64,000 bases of DNA from Bradyrhizobium sp. LHD-71 (GTDB lineage Bacteria; Pseudomonadota; Alphaproteobacteria; Rhizobiales; Xanthobacteraceae), in assembly GCF_031157255.1 (NCBI RefSeq), contig NZ_JAVIFX010000019.1:62001-126000 (forward strand), written 5' to 3'. Under the pieces are notes generated by a model that was not told the DNA's origin, did not search any database, and was given only the letters and a program-made list of their open reading frames with translations. Position 1 is the first letter of the stretch. Every line of letters begins with the position of its first letter. This document shows, piece after piece, positions 1-7,850 of the stretch. The translations under genes were made by a program, and so were the position numbers.

Positions 1-1092
1 GCCGAAGCGAACCGGTGGTCGAAGTCGAGCGGCGCGCGCGAAGGCGCCGAGCTGAAGGATGCGGCTGCGAACCAAAGATGGGACACTAGTGTAAAGTCGC
101 TGATTGCGGTGCCCGAGGTGCTTGCCATCATGAAAGACAAGCTTCACTGGACGCAGAAGCTTGGTGAGGCCGTTCTGGCAGGGCAGGCCGATGTCATGCA
201 AGCGGTGCAGCGTTTGCGGTGGAGAGCGCAGGACGGTGGCAAGCTGAACTCGAACAGGGAGCAGACGGTGTCTGTCTCCAGGCAGATGGACAAGGACTAC
301 ATCGCCGTCGCTCCCGCTCAACCGCAGACGATCCATGTCCCCTATTACGATCCGGCCGTCGTCTATGGCGCGTGGCCGCATCCGGCCTATCCGCCTTATG
401 TCTTCGAGCCTCCCGGTGATCTCGCTGCGGCAGTCGGGCGTGGAGTTGCGTTTGCGACCGGCGCGGGGGTCGGCGCCTGGGCCGTTGAAAGCACCCCGTG
501 GGGCGGCAGCTTCAACTGGGGAGGCAACAACATCTATGTCCGCAACAACATCAGCAAAGCCAGTCGCGATACCTGGGTGCACAACCCTGAACATCGCCGC
601 GGCGTGCGCTACGCCAGTAGCACTATGCGGCAGAAATATGCGCATCAGCCCGCGGGCGACGTGAATCAGCGGATGGCGTTTCGCGGGCATGAGAGTCAAG
701 ACGCGCTGCAGCAGCGTGACGACGACACCGGGCGGGAGCTGCAGGCGTTCGCACGTTACGATGATCGTCGCGCAAAGCCGGGCAAGGCTGTGAAGAACAG
801 CCGGCCAAAGCAAACGGTGCGTGCTGGCCGTGCGAAAGCCATGAAACGGCCGGCTGCAGGTCGCGTGCAGGCGAGGTTTCCACGCCAAGGTCATGTAGGC
901 GGCGCGTTCACGGGGCTCGAACGCGGCACTCTTAACCCGCTTCAGGCTGGGCCCGGCGCGCCGAGCGCCGAGAGCCATGGGAGTTTTATGGACGCGTTGC
1001 GATCGAGCTTCGGCGCAGCCGATCCCGGGATCAACCATCGTCAGCGAGTAAACGGTGGATATGCGTTGCCTGCGGGCAGAAGCAAGCCATGA
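1..1092 (+). CDS. DUF3300 domain protein, 5' end missing
   Basis: The reading frame is open from base 1, so the gene starts left of the window; the first in-window start codon (GTG 109) is internal. Residues encoded before it (W-D-T-S-V-K-S-L, then VPEVL and KLHWTQKLGEAVLAGQ) fit the conserved part of DUF3300 proteins, as does the following QADVMQAVQRLR. A stretch with V-P-Y-Y-D-P and several W/G/N-rich segments follows, then a low-complexity basic, Q/R/A-rich tail. DUF3300 proteins are exported envelope proteins of unknown function. The stop overlaps the start of the DUF2950 gene by 4 bp (ATGA), so the two are translationally coupled; this pair is often seen together. Confidence 0.85.
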   Translation, partial: AEANRWSKSSGAREGAELKDAAANQRWDTSVKSLIAVPEVLAIMKDKLHWTQKLGEAVLAGQADVMQAVQRLRWRAQDGGKLNSNREQTVSVSRQMDKDYIAVAPAQPQTIHVPYYDPAVVYGAWPHPAYPPYVFEPPGDLAAAVGRGVAFATGAGVGAWAVESTPWGGSFNWGGNNIYVRNNISKASRDTWVHNPEHRRGVRYASSTMRQKYAHQPAGDVNQRMAFRGHESQDALQQRDDDTGRELQAFARYDDRRAKPGKAVKNSRPKQTVRAGRAKAMKRPAAGRVQARFPRQGHVGGAFTGLERGTLNPLQAGPGAPSAESHGSFMDALRSSFGAADPGINHRQRVNGGYALPAGRSKP

Positions 1093-2060
1093 GCTCTCGG
1101 TCAAGCCAATCCGCGCTGTGCGGTTGTTCCAAAACAGCGAGAGCGGCCGCGACCACGGTCCTGGTGTCGCTGACTTTGGCGTCGGCAACAGTTGCGATCG
1201 CGCAGGAACGATTCAAGTCGCCTGAGGACGCTGTGGCGGCGCTGGTCTCGGCCGTACGCGCCGGCAAGGCGCGCGACATCGCCCAGGTCCTTGGACCCAG
1301 CGGCCGCGAGATCACGCTGTCGGGTGACAAGGTTGCCGGCCGAAAGGCTCGTGCCGCCTTCCTGCTCGCTTTTGGTGTTCGGCATCAGATCGTGAAGGCA
1401 GGCAATATGGCTGAACTGCAGGTTGGTCTGCAGGATTGGACGCTGCCGATTCCCATCGTGGCGTCAGATGGAACGTGGCGGTTCGACGCTGATAGAGGCC
1501 GCGAGGAAATTCTCCATCGACGGATCGGCCGCAATGAGTCGAATGCGGTCCAGGTGATCCTCGCCTATGTGGACGCGCAAAACGACTACGCAGAAGCCAA
1601 TCCGCAACGTAGTCGCGTTCCGGGCTACGCTCAGCGAGTCGCGAGTTCGCCGAACAAGAAGGATGGGCTGTATTGGCCGGCGGTCGCGAACGAGCCGCGC
1701 AGTCCACTTGGCGAGGCGATGGCCATCGCGACGTTGGAGCGAGAAGGATCCGGTCGGGAACCACGACCGTATCACGGCTACTATTACAAGATACTCACGC
1801 GTCAGGGCCCATCAGCTCCCGGCGGCGCGGCCGACTACATCGTTGATGGCAATATGATCGGTGGGTTTGCCCTGCTGGCTCATCCCGCCGAATATGGGAT
1901 TTCCGGCATCAAGACTTTCCTCGTTAACCACGAGGGAACAGTCTTCCAAAAGGATCTCGGTGCCGAGACCATGTCGCTCGCCTCACGCATGACGTTGTTC
2001 GATCCGGATCACACCTGGACGAACGTGGGCCCGCGTGATCTCGCCCACAGCCAACGCTGA
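1089..2060 (+). CDS. DUF2950 family exported protein
   Basis: 323 residues. An N-terminal hydrophobic segment (about residues 19-37, ending A-I-A-Q-E) reads as a signal peptide, so the protein is probably periplasmic. The mature start F-K-S-P-E-D-A-V-A-A-L and the later blocks YVDAQNDYAE, KKDGLYWP, PYHGYYYKILT and VNHEG are typical of DUF2950. No enzymatic motif is recognised and the family has no settled function. The start ATG lies inside the stop of the DUF3300 gene, so the two proteins are made from one transcript and may act together in the envelope. Confidence 0.88.
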   Translation: MSSRSSQSALCGCSKTARAAATTVLVSLTLASATVAIAQERFKSPEDAVAALVSAVRAGKARDIAQVLGPSGREITLSGDKVAGRKARAAFLLAFGVRHQIVKAGNMAELQVGLQDWTLPIPIVASDGTWRFDADRGREEILHRRIGRNESNAVQVILAYVDAQNDYAEANPQRSRVPGYAQRVASSPNKKDGLYWPAVANEPRSPLGEAMAIATLEREGSGREPRPYHGYYYKILTRQGPSAPGGAADYIVDGNMIGGFALLAHPAEYGISGIKTFLVNHEGTVFQKDLGAETMSLASRMTLFDPDHTWTNVGPRDLAHSQR

Positions 2061-2199
2061 CGCGCCGAAAACCGCTCTCACGAGTCATTTCATCGCCGCC
2101 GTGAGAGGATCTTGCGGCGGACGCAGCTTGTCGTTGCCCGCTCCTCCGCTGCTGCGACCTACCTCTCCACCGAGGTTCGCCCCTTGCGATTTGGAGGAT

Positions 2200-2365
2200 C
2201 CTTGAGCCCCGATTGGGGGTTTGGCCCGATAGTCCGGGGGACGCTATCGGGCGAGATTGCAAGCGCGACGGCGACACGTGTCGCCCCTCGCACGATGCCC
2301 ACCCGGGCGTTTCCTCCCTGCACTTGCCGCTCACCTGACCCCGGTGAGCGGCATTTTTCTTTTTT
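2200..2365 (+). ncRNA. Candidate structured small RNA
   Basis: Four successive hairpins are followed by a strong intrinsic terminator, all on the plus strand, with no open frame to explain them. Between the third hairpin and the terminator lies an unpaired TTTCCTCCCTGC run, an anti-Shine-Dalgarno type sequence. Similar exposed CCUCC loops occur in alphaproteobacterial trans-acting RNAs of the alpha-r14 type (family knowledge, from memory). The 5' end is a guess: no promoter could be assigned. It could instead be the structured 3' UTR of the DUF3300-DUF2950 transcript. Confidence 0.3.
2326..2365 (+). terminator. Rho-independent terminator
   Basis: A perfect 10-bp stem GCCGCTCACC / GGTGAGCGGC (2326-2335 and 2343-2352) with a 7-base loop is followed by ATTTTTCTTTTTT. 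It ends either the DUF2950 transcript or the proposed small RNA. Confidence 0.8.
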
Positions 2366-2608
2366 GGGCGCGTGTCCGGAAAGCGACATGCGGACACGCC
2401 CAACGCCCGGTAGATTCGGGGGCTAGCCGATGAGCGCCACCTGCAGCGCCGCGACGCGTGTCAGGATTTGCGGATAGGTGATTGTTTTCACGCTGATTTT
2501 GCGGCAAAGGCGCGGGCGCGATGGGGGTGTATGCAACACGCAGGGCTTGTACAGTTGGGAAATTACGCGCATGATTCTTGAGCTGCTTCGAGTCGCAGGA
2601 GAACCAGC

Positions 2609-2887
2609 ATGGGGCCCGTCATGCCGATCCCGGTTGCGAAGAAGTCCGTGTCGAACTCAAGATCGCCGGGTCTCGCGCCTCATCTCGATCGGGCGCTTGG
2701 TTTGGCGCTTGACCTCCTGCTCGGGCTCGCCATCGCTGCCGGCGCAATGTTGCTGCTGAGCATCGCACTGATCAAACCAGCCAATGCTGCGGCGGGTGGG
2801 GCGCCGTTCCATCTCCAGAACTCCACCACGCTGGGCGGGCATGTCGTTGCGAGCACATCGCGGGTGCTGAAGCACGCGAGTGACTGA
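2609..2887 (+). CDS. Small single-span membrane protein, unknown
   Basis: 92 residues with no recognised family. An AGGAG motif lies 8 bp before the ATG, supporting real translation. A hydrophobic segment at about residues 32-56 (LALDLLLGLAIAAG, then MLLLSIALI) is followed by a short polar tail starting PANAAAGG, so the product is either anchored by one helix or cleaved and exported. It runs tail to tail with the formylglycine-generating enzyme gene. Coding status rests on the ribosome site and the sensible hydrophobic pattern; it may not be real. Confidence 0.5.
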   Translation: MGPVMPIPVAKKSVSNSRSPGLAPHLDRALGLALDLLLGLAIAAGAMLLLSIALIKPANAAAGGAPFHLQNSTTLGGHVVASTSRVLKHASD

Positions 2888-2896
2888 TCGCCGACG

Positions 2897-3874
2897 TCAA
2901 TCGTTTGCGCAGCGAAATCCGATGTGACACGTGGACGTATCGACCGGCTGCGCCATACGTGCGGCCGGCCGGTACCGCAGGCAATAGTTCGGGGCGCAGA
3001 GATACGAGCCGCCCTTTATCACCCGGCGCGGTATCCGACTGTCGGGGTTGCGAGGATCGCAGCTGTGCTCACGTGAGCCTCCGCGCGGGTCGTCGATGGT
3101 GTCGCGGACGCTCTTGATCCGCGCATGGTCCTGATACCAGTCCGACGTCAGCTCCCAGACATTGCCGGCCATATCGTAGAGTCCGTACCCGTTGGCCGGA
3201 AACGACCCGACCGGTGAAGTCCAGGCGTGGCCGTCAAACTCAAGATTCTGCCAGGGGAATTCGCCTTGCCAGGTATTCGCCATCTGGCGGCCGTCCGGCG
3301 CAAAGATGTCGCCCCACGCATATTCGGCGCCGTCGATGCCGCCGCGTGCCGCGAACTCCCATTCCGCTTCCGTTGGCAGTCGTTTGCCCGCCCATCGTGC
3401 ATACGCCGACGCATCATCATAGGTGACGTGCACCACCGGATGGTCGTCGAGGCCGTCGATCGAGCTGCCAGGCCCTTGCGGATGCCGCCAATCGGCTCCC
3501 TGAACGTAGGTCCACCAGTTGTAGGGGTTGCGGAGGTCGACGCCGTGCATCGCCCTCCTGAACACCGCTGACGACGGCGCAAGCAGTACGGGATTTGCGC
3601 CGGGATAATCGTCGGGATTGGCGGGCTTCTCCGCGGATGTGACATAGCCGGTCGTCGCGACGAATTCTGCGAACGCCTGGTTGGTGACCGGACGCCTGTC
3701 CATCCAGAAGCCCTTGATCCTGACCAGGTGTGCGGGAGCCTCCTCTCGATAATGGTCGTTCGACCCCATCATGAAAGTCCCGCCTGGAATCCAGACGAGG
3801 CCGGGGCGGCATTCTTTGGAGGGTGCGTTGGTCGGCCGAATGTCTGGCTTCTTCAACAGGGCTTCCAGGCTCAT
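2897..3874 (-). CDS. Formylglycine-generating enzyme (SUMF1/FGE family)
   Basis: 325 residues. FGE oxidises the active-site cysteine of type I sulfatases to C-alpha-formylglycine. The opening W-I-P-G-G-T-F-M-M-G-S, the W-A-G-K-R-L-P-T-E-A-E-W-E block, G-N-V-W-E-L and the ending G-F-R-C-A are the standard FGE-sulfatase fold signature. GGSYLC-APN-YC carries two cysteines five residues apart (about C293 and C298), matching the copper/redox cysteine pair of true FGEs; many fold relatives lack them. The ATG at 3874 is preferred over the GTG one codon upstream because GGAG lies 6 bp before it. It is transcribed in the same direction as the HAD gene upstream, 246 bp away. No sulfatase is present in the window, so the target must lie elsewhere or be something else. 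Confidence 0.88.
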   Translation of the reverse strand: MSLEALLKKPDIRPTNAPSKECRPGLVWIPGGTFMMGSNDHYREEAPAHLVRIKGFWMDRRPVTNQAFAEFVATTGYVTSAEKPANPDDYPGANPVLLAPSSAVFRRAMHGVDLRNPYNWWTYVQGADWRHPQGPGSSIDGLDDHPVVHVTYDDASAYARWAGKRLPTEAEWEFAARGGIDGAEYAWGDIFAPDGRQMANTWQGEFPWQNLEFDGHAWTSPVGSFPANGYGLYDMAGNVWELTSDWYQDHARIKSVRDTIDDPRGGSREHSCDPRNPDSRIPRRVIKGGSYLCAPNYCLRYRPAARMAQPVDTSTCHIGFRCAND

Positions 3875-4120
3875 CACGTTCTCCGCCCGTTGGGATCAGG
3901 GCAATTGCGGCTCGCCGAGACGGTCTCAGCGATATCCGGTCTTCGACATCCGCAACTCGTCTGAAACTTGCCGCGGGAAATACTCTGCCATCGGGCGGCA
4001 CAGTGAAGCGCGTCGTATGGCAGAGAGTTCGATCGTTCTGCGACGATCCGTGGAGCGAACCGTCGACCGAAGGGGCTCGCTGTGCATTCCCGTCTCGTGC
4101 TCATCGCCTCTTCGTCTCAG

Positions 4121-5125
4121 TCAATGGATTTCCGGTAAGCGACGGGTCGGCTTATCGAGCGGAGCGCCCGCTTCGGGAGCCAGGGGCGCTTCGACGGGCG
4201 GAAATCCGTCGTCGAACACGATTCGCCAATCTCGCTTCATGCTGACGATTGTGATGCCGTAATCGCCAGCCTTGTCGAGCGCTTTGGACAGCGGACTTAC
4301 CTTGAACCGGCGGTCGTAGGCGAACTCGCGATCTGCATCGTCGTGATGGATCAGAAGCGCAAGGCGTGGCCCCGGCCCGGTCCGGGCATAGCGCAGCATC
4401 GGCAGGTCGGCATCGGAGTTTCCGAAGGCGAAGATGGGACGCCGGCCGATATGCAACGCGATATTTTGCGGCTTCACCTCCTGGTCGACGAAGTTGTGAA
4501 TGGCCGCAAGTTTGGCGAGCACCACCCGTTCGTCGCGAACTTCGAAGCGGCTCTTGACGCTGGAGCCTATGACCTGCTCGCGCGGAACGCCGTAGATTTC
4601 TTCGGCGAAGGCGCGGATCAGGTCGATATCGCCGCTGGATACGATAAAGGCCTTGAATCCGTTCACGCGCAGAAACGAGAGAAGCTCCTTCTGCGGGCGA
4701 TAAGTCAGCTCGGTGAACGGTCGGCCGAGTTGCGGATGCGGGGTCGAGGCCAGCCAGTTTCTTGCATGTCGATCGAAGTCCTCTTCTGTCATGCCGGCGT
4801 GCGTCGTCGCGGCAACCTCGAAGAAGCCGGCCTTACCGAGCTTGCGGATTGTCCTGATGTCGTGTTCGAGGAATGCCTTGAACGGCTGGCGCTGCCTCAA
4901 ATCAGGAACCTGCATCGCGAACTGTTCAAGCCGGGCAAGGCCGAAGAAGAACTGCACTTGCATCGGCTGCTCGCACCATAGTGTGCCATCGTTGTCGAAG
5001 GTGGCGATGCGCTCGGCCGGGCGGACATAGTCCGGTCCGCCTGCGCGGGTCACGCGGGCGACGAAGTCGATGATCGTCGATTTCGCGGCACAGTCATTCC
5101 AGGACGGAAGCGGATCGTGCGCCAT
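4121..5125 (-). CDS. HAD-superfamily hydrolase
   Basis: 334 residues. Motif I is F-D-N-D-G-T-L-W (nucleophile D44, acid/base D46), motif II is V-S-S-G-D-I-D, and motif IV is F-G-N-S-D-A-D-L-P-M-L, so this is a phosphoserine-phosphatase-like HAD hydrolase, probably a phosphatase. There is no signal peptide, so it is cytoplasmic. The reading frame stays open upstream to 5689, but ATG 5125 is chosen: GAGAGG lies 8 bp before it and the conserved sequence begins just after it. The gene precedes the formylglycine-generating enzyme gene on the same strand; HAD hydrolases of this type often sit in sulfatase loci (family knowledge). Its substrate is unknown. Confidence 0.83.
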   Translation of the reverse strand: MAHDPLPSWNDCAAKSTIIDFVARVTRAGGPDYVRPAERIATFDNDGTLWCEQPMQVQFFFGLARLEQFAMQVPDLRQRQPFKAFLEHDIRTIRKLGKAGFFEVAATTHAGMTEEDFDRHARNWLASTPHPQLGRPFTELTYRPQKELLSFLRVNGFKAFIVSSGDIDLIRAFAEEIYGVPREQVIGSSVKSRFEVRDERVVLAKLAAIHNFVDQEVKPQNIALHIGRRPIFAFGNSDADLPMLRYARTGPGPRLALLIHHDDADREFAYDRRFKVSPLSKALDKAGDYGITIVSMKRDWRIVFDDGFPPVEAPLAPEAGAPLDKPTRRLPEIH

Positions 5126-5531
5126 TCTTGACCTCTCTTCGCACGCGGCCTCGTAAGCCGAGTGAAGGCGGTCCAGAACGCAATCGGCGCGGAAGCGGTC
5201 CTGCGCCCGACATGCGCCGCTAGTGCCTTCCGGCGAAGCTGCGGTGAAACATTGCATGGGCCCCCTGTCGGCAGACTCGTGATCTGTCTGCAGCATGCCC
5301 AGGCGGCAATTCCGTACTATCGGGTCTAGACCCGATAGTGAGATGGGCTCATCCCGTGGGTTGAGGCAGGACGGCCAGGGCGACAATTGACGGCTTGAGC
5401 TAAAATCTTCCCGAAATTCTTCACGGAGCCCTAGGACTTCACCCTGAATAAGCTGGTCAAACGGGATTGAGCGGTGCACGCCTCGTTCTGTTGGGTTGGC
5501 GATAGCATTTTGGAAGGTAGCGGCACCGGCA
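5126..5531. other. Divergent intergenic region, HAD gene / response regulator
   Basis: About 400 bp between the start of the HAD gene and the start of the response regulator. Apart from the perfect 24-bp palindrome at 5316-5339, no feature was recognised. The minus-strand frame running through it is an upstream extension of the HAD frame without conserved sequence. Confidence 0.5.
5316..5339. promoter_or_regulatory. Perfect 24-bp palindrome, candidate operator
   Basis: The left arm ACTATCGGGTCT and its exact complement AGACCCGATAGT meet at a central TCTAGA. It sits between divergent genes, 193 bp upstream of a LuxR-type response regulator. The 9-mer CCCGATAGT of the right arm also occurs at 2225-2233 in another hairpin. 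It could be a binding site for the neighbouring regulator or a transcribed hairpin. Confidence 0.5.
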
Positions 5532-6185
5532 ATGCCAGCGGCGACGACGTCAGCGAAACGCATCTTCATCGCCGACGACCATGAGGTCGTCCGGTCAGGC
5601 TTGCGATCGATCCTGGAAAGCCACGAGGGTTGGGACGTCGTCGGCGAAGCGGAAAACGGCAGGGACGCGATCAGCCTCATCATGGACAAGGCGCCGGATG
5701 TTGCAATCGTCGACTACTCGCTTCCGCTGATCAACGGCCTCGAAGTGACGCGCAGCGTCAAGGCGCGTCAGCTTGCGACCGAGATCTTGATCTTCACCAT
5801 GCATGACAATGATGATTTGGTGAAGGAGTCGTTCAAGGCAGGAGCAAAGGCGTTCCTGCTGAAATCCGACGCGAAGCGTTTGCTGCTGACCGCCGTTGAA
5901 TCGCTTGTGCTTCACAAGCCCTTCTTCACCGGCATCGTTTCGGAGAAGATGCTGGCGAGCTTTTTGTCGACTAATGAAGCACCGAAAGTCGCGATCTCGC
6001 CGCGCGAGCGTATGGTCATTCAGTTGATCTCGGAAGGCTACAGCAACAAGGGTATGAGCAAGATTCTCAACCTGAGCATCAAGACCATCGAGACCCATCG
6101 CGCGTCCGCGATGCGGAAGCTGGAGGTCAACTCGACTGCGGGACTGGTTCGATATGCCATCCGCAACCGCTTGGTCGAACCCTAA
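5532..6185 (+). CDS. NarL/FixJ-family response regulator
   Basis: 217 residues. The N-terminal receiver domain begins R-I-F-I-A-D-D-H-E-V-V-R; the phosphoacceptor is D61 in I-V-D-Y-S-L, and the conserved K is in F-L-L-K-S-D. The C-terminal LuxR helix-turn-helix is S-P-R-E-R-M-V-I through T-I-E-T-H-R-A-S-A-M-R-K-L. ATG 5532 is preferred over an upstream TTG (5496); GGAAGG lies about 16 bp upstream, so ribosome-site support is modest. The histidine kinase gene follows 238 bp downstream on the same strand and has the NarX/HisKA_3 architecture that partners such regulators, so the two probably form a two-component system. The signal is unknown. The 24-bp palindrome upstream may be its own target. 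Confidence 0.92.
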   Translation: MPAATTSAKRIFIADDHEVVRSGLRSILESHEGWDVVGEAENGRDAISLIMDKAPDVAIVDYSLPLINGLEVTRSVKARQLATEILIFTMHDNDDLVKESFKAGAKAFLLKSDAKRLLLTAVESLVLHKPFFTGIVSEKMLASFLSTNEAPKVAISPRERMVIQLISEGYSNKGMSKILNLSIKTIETHRASAMRKLEVNSTAGLVRYAIRNRLVEP

Positions 6186-6336
6186 GCGGGACCGGCGCGG
6201 TCGACGGCCTTCATCATTTGTTGGCCATGAGCGACGCAAAGTTTTCTTGAAAAACGCTTCGAAAGTGACCCGGCTGCTTAGCTTTTGGTCAGCCATGCGT
6301 CGAGTTTGATAGCGACACGCGCCCGCATCTAGGACA

Positions 6337-6352
6337 AGTTGTAATCACAACT
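6337..6352. promoter_or_regulatory. Inverted repeat upstream of the histidine kinase
   Basis: AGTTGT-AATC-ACAACT, followed at 6358-6366 by a second small palindrome CAACAGTTG. Two related dyads in tandem ahead of a kinase gene suggest a regulator site. The binder is unknown. Confidence 0.35.
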
Positions 6353-6423
6353 GATGCAACAGTTGAGACGGCGCGGCTGGGGAAGTCTGAAAAAGAAGCA
6401 GGGGGAGTGCGAGAAAAAAGTGA

Positions 6424-7773
6424 GTGCAGGGAATGCAAGACCGCTCGATCTTTCTATACATCGTCGAGGCGATGTCGCAGCCGGGCTGGCGGACCGCAGC
6501 GCTCGCGGTGGCCATCGTCACGATTGGGCTCTTCATCAGCACGACGTATCGGATGAAGGCCAGTCAGAGGCCGTCGAAACAACGTCGACCAGCGCCGGTC
6601 AATAGCGGGACCACTTACGATTTCACGGCGAACCGCCGGCCGGAGCCGCCGCGGGTCAACAGCAGGTTTCAATACGTCGATTTTCAGGAGTCGCTCGGCC
6701 TACTGCATATGATCCTGGAATCGCTGAACGCGCGAACCGCAATTCTCGATAGTTCGGGCCACGTGATCGAAGCCAATGCCGGCTGGCAGAAATTTGCACG
6801 CGAGTCACACATTCCGCGCGATGAGACAGCAGAGCTTACAATAACCAGACTGCAGCTGCCGCCCGAGCAGCCGGTGAGCGAGGCGATCCTCGCTGTCGTC
6901 AAGCAGGTCGTCGACGGCACGCGCGACAAGTACAAGGTCACATATCATTCGCAGGAGCATGGTCTGGAGAAGGTCTACGAATTCTCCGCGGCGCGGATTG
7001 CTGCGCACGGCACGGCGCACATCCTGGTCAGCCACGAAGACGTCACCGATATGCGCGAAGCGACGGTCGCGATCCGCGAGCTATCGAAACATGTCACCGA
7101 AATCGAGCAGGAAGAGCGGCAGCGCATCGCCGGCGAATTGCACGACGTCACCGGTCAGCACCTGATCGCCATCAGCCTCAACCTGATGAACTTGCGGCGG
7201 GAGATGAAGATCTCGCGCAAGGGCGAGCGGTTGATCGAGGACATCGAGCGCTCCACCGAGGAGGCGCAGCGGGAAATTCGGTTGCTCAGCTACCTTTTGT
7301 ACCCGCCGCAGCTCGAGCACGACGGCGCGAAGGTGACGATCGAGCACTATATCGACGGCTTCGCGCGCCGGGCGGGCTTGCAGGTCAGGCAGACCATCGC
7401 GGAGGAGGTCGACACGCTGCCGATCGAGCTGCAGCGCTCGGTTTTGCGCATCATTCAGGAAGCGATGGCCAACGTGCATCGCCATGCCCAGGCGACGTCG
7501 GTGGCGGTCAAGGTCAAGACCGATCCCAGAGGGCTCTATGTCGAGGTCAAGGACAACGGACGCGGCATGCCGCAGTGGGACGCGTCGCGCAGCGATCAGC
7601 AGCCCCGGATCGGCGTCGGCATCTCGGGAATGAAAGCCCGCCTCCGGCAGTTCAACGGGACGCTACAGATCGAAAGTTCGAGCGCAGGCACAATCTTGCG
7701 GGCGCAGATTCCCTCGGCTGGGACGCCGACCCTCGCCGGCCGGATCGCATCCGGTTCGCGGACGCTGCAGTAG
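6424..7773 (+). CDS. PAS / HisKA_3 sensor histidine kinase
   Basis: 449 residues. One N-terminal membrane helix (about residues 18-39, A-A-L-A-V-A-I-V-T-I-G-L-F) is followed by a PAS domain (about 95-205, with the A-I-L-D-S-S-G-H-V-I-E-A-N-A pattern). The HisKA_3 dimerisation helix has phospho-acceptor H240 in G-E-L-H-D-V-T-G-Q. The HATPase domain shows the N box E-A-M-A-N-V-H-R-H-A, the G box D-N-G-R-G-M and the late G-I-S-G-M-K-A-R. There is no large periplasmic sensor domain, so the signal is probably sensed through PAS in the cytoplasm or membrane. The start is GTG 6424 or ATG 6433; GGGGGAG lies rather far upstream (about 18 bp). It is the probable partner of the response regulator upstream. 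Confidence 0.9.
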   Translation: MQGMQDRSIFLYIVEAMSQPGWRTAALAVAIVTIGLFISTTYRMKASQRPSKQRRPAPVNSGTTYDFTANRRPEPPRVNSRFQYVDFQESLGLLHMILESLNARTAILDSSGHVIEANAGWQKFARESHIPRDETAELTITRLQLPPEQPVSEAILAVVKQVVDGTRDKYKVTYHSQEHGLEKVYEFSAARIAAHGTAHILVSHEDVTDMREATVAIRELSKHVTEIEQEERQRIAGELHDVTGQHLIAISLNLMNLRREMKISRKGERLIEDIERSTEEAQREIRLLSYLLYPPQLEHDGAKVTIEHYIDGFARRAGLQVRQTIAEEVDTLPIELQRSVLRIIQEAMANVHRHAQATSVAVKVKTDPRGLYVEVKDNGRGMPQWDASRSDQQPRIGVGISGMKARLRQFNGTLQIESSSAGTILRAQIPSAGTPTLAGRIASGSRTLQ

Positions 7774-7850
7774 AGGACGCGACGCGACGGCCGACCATTT
7801 GAATCACGCATCGGTGCCGCCATTGATCGCCTCCTCTTGACGGGATTCGC

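Larger units (their letters stand above)
2061..2608. other. Palindrome-rich intergenic stretch
   Basis: No convincing protein gene. It holds a chain of hairpins: CCCC/GGGG at 2207-2219, CCCGATAG/CTATCGGG at 2225-2251, a perfect 16-bp palindrome with centre ACACGTGT at 2270-2285, a terminator at 2326-2365, and CGTGTCCG/CGGACACG at 2371-2398. Short open frames here look like shadows. Confidence 0.6.

Noticed and set aside
81-92. GGACACTAGTGT inside the DUF3300 gene, similar to repeat boundaries
   Set aside because: The reading frame through it matches the conserved DUF3300 sequence (W-D-T-S-V-K-S-L) and no hairpin arms follow, so it is a chance resemblance.
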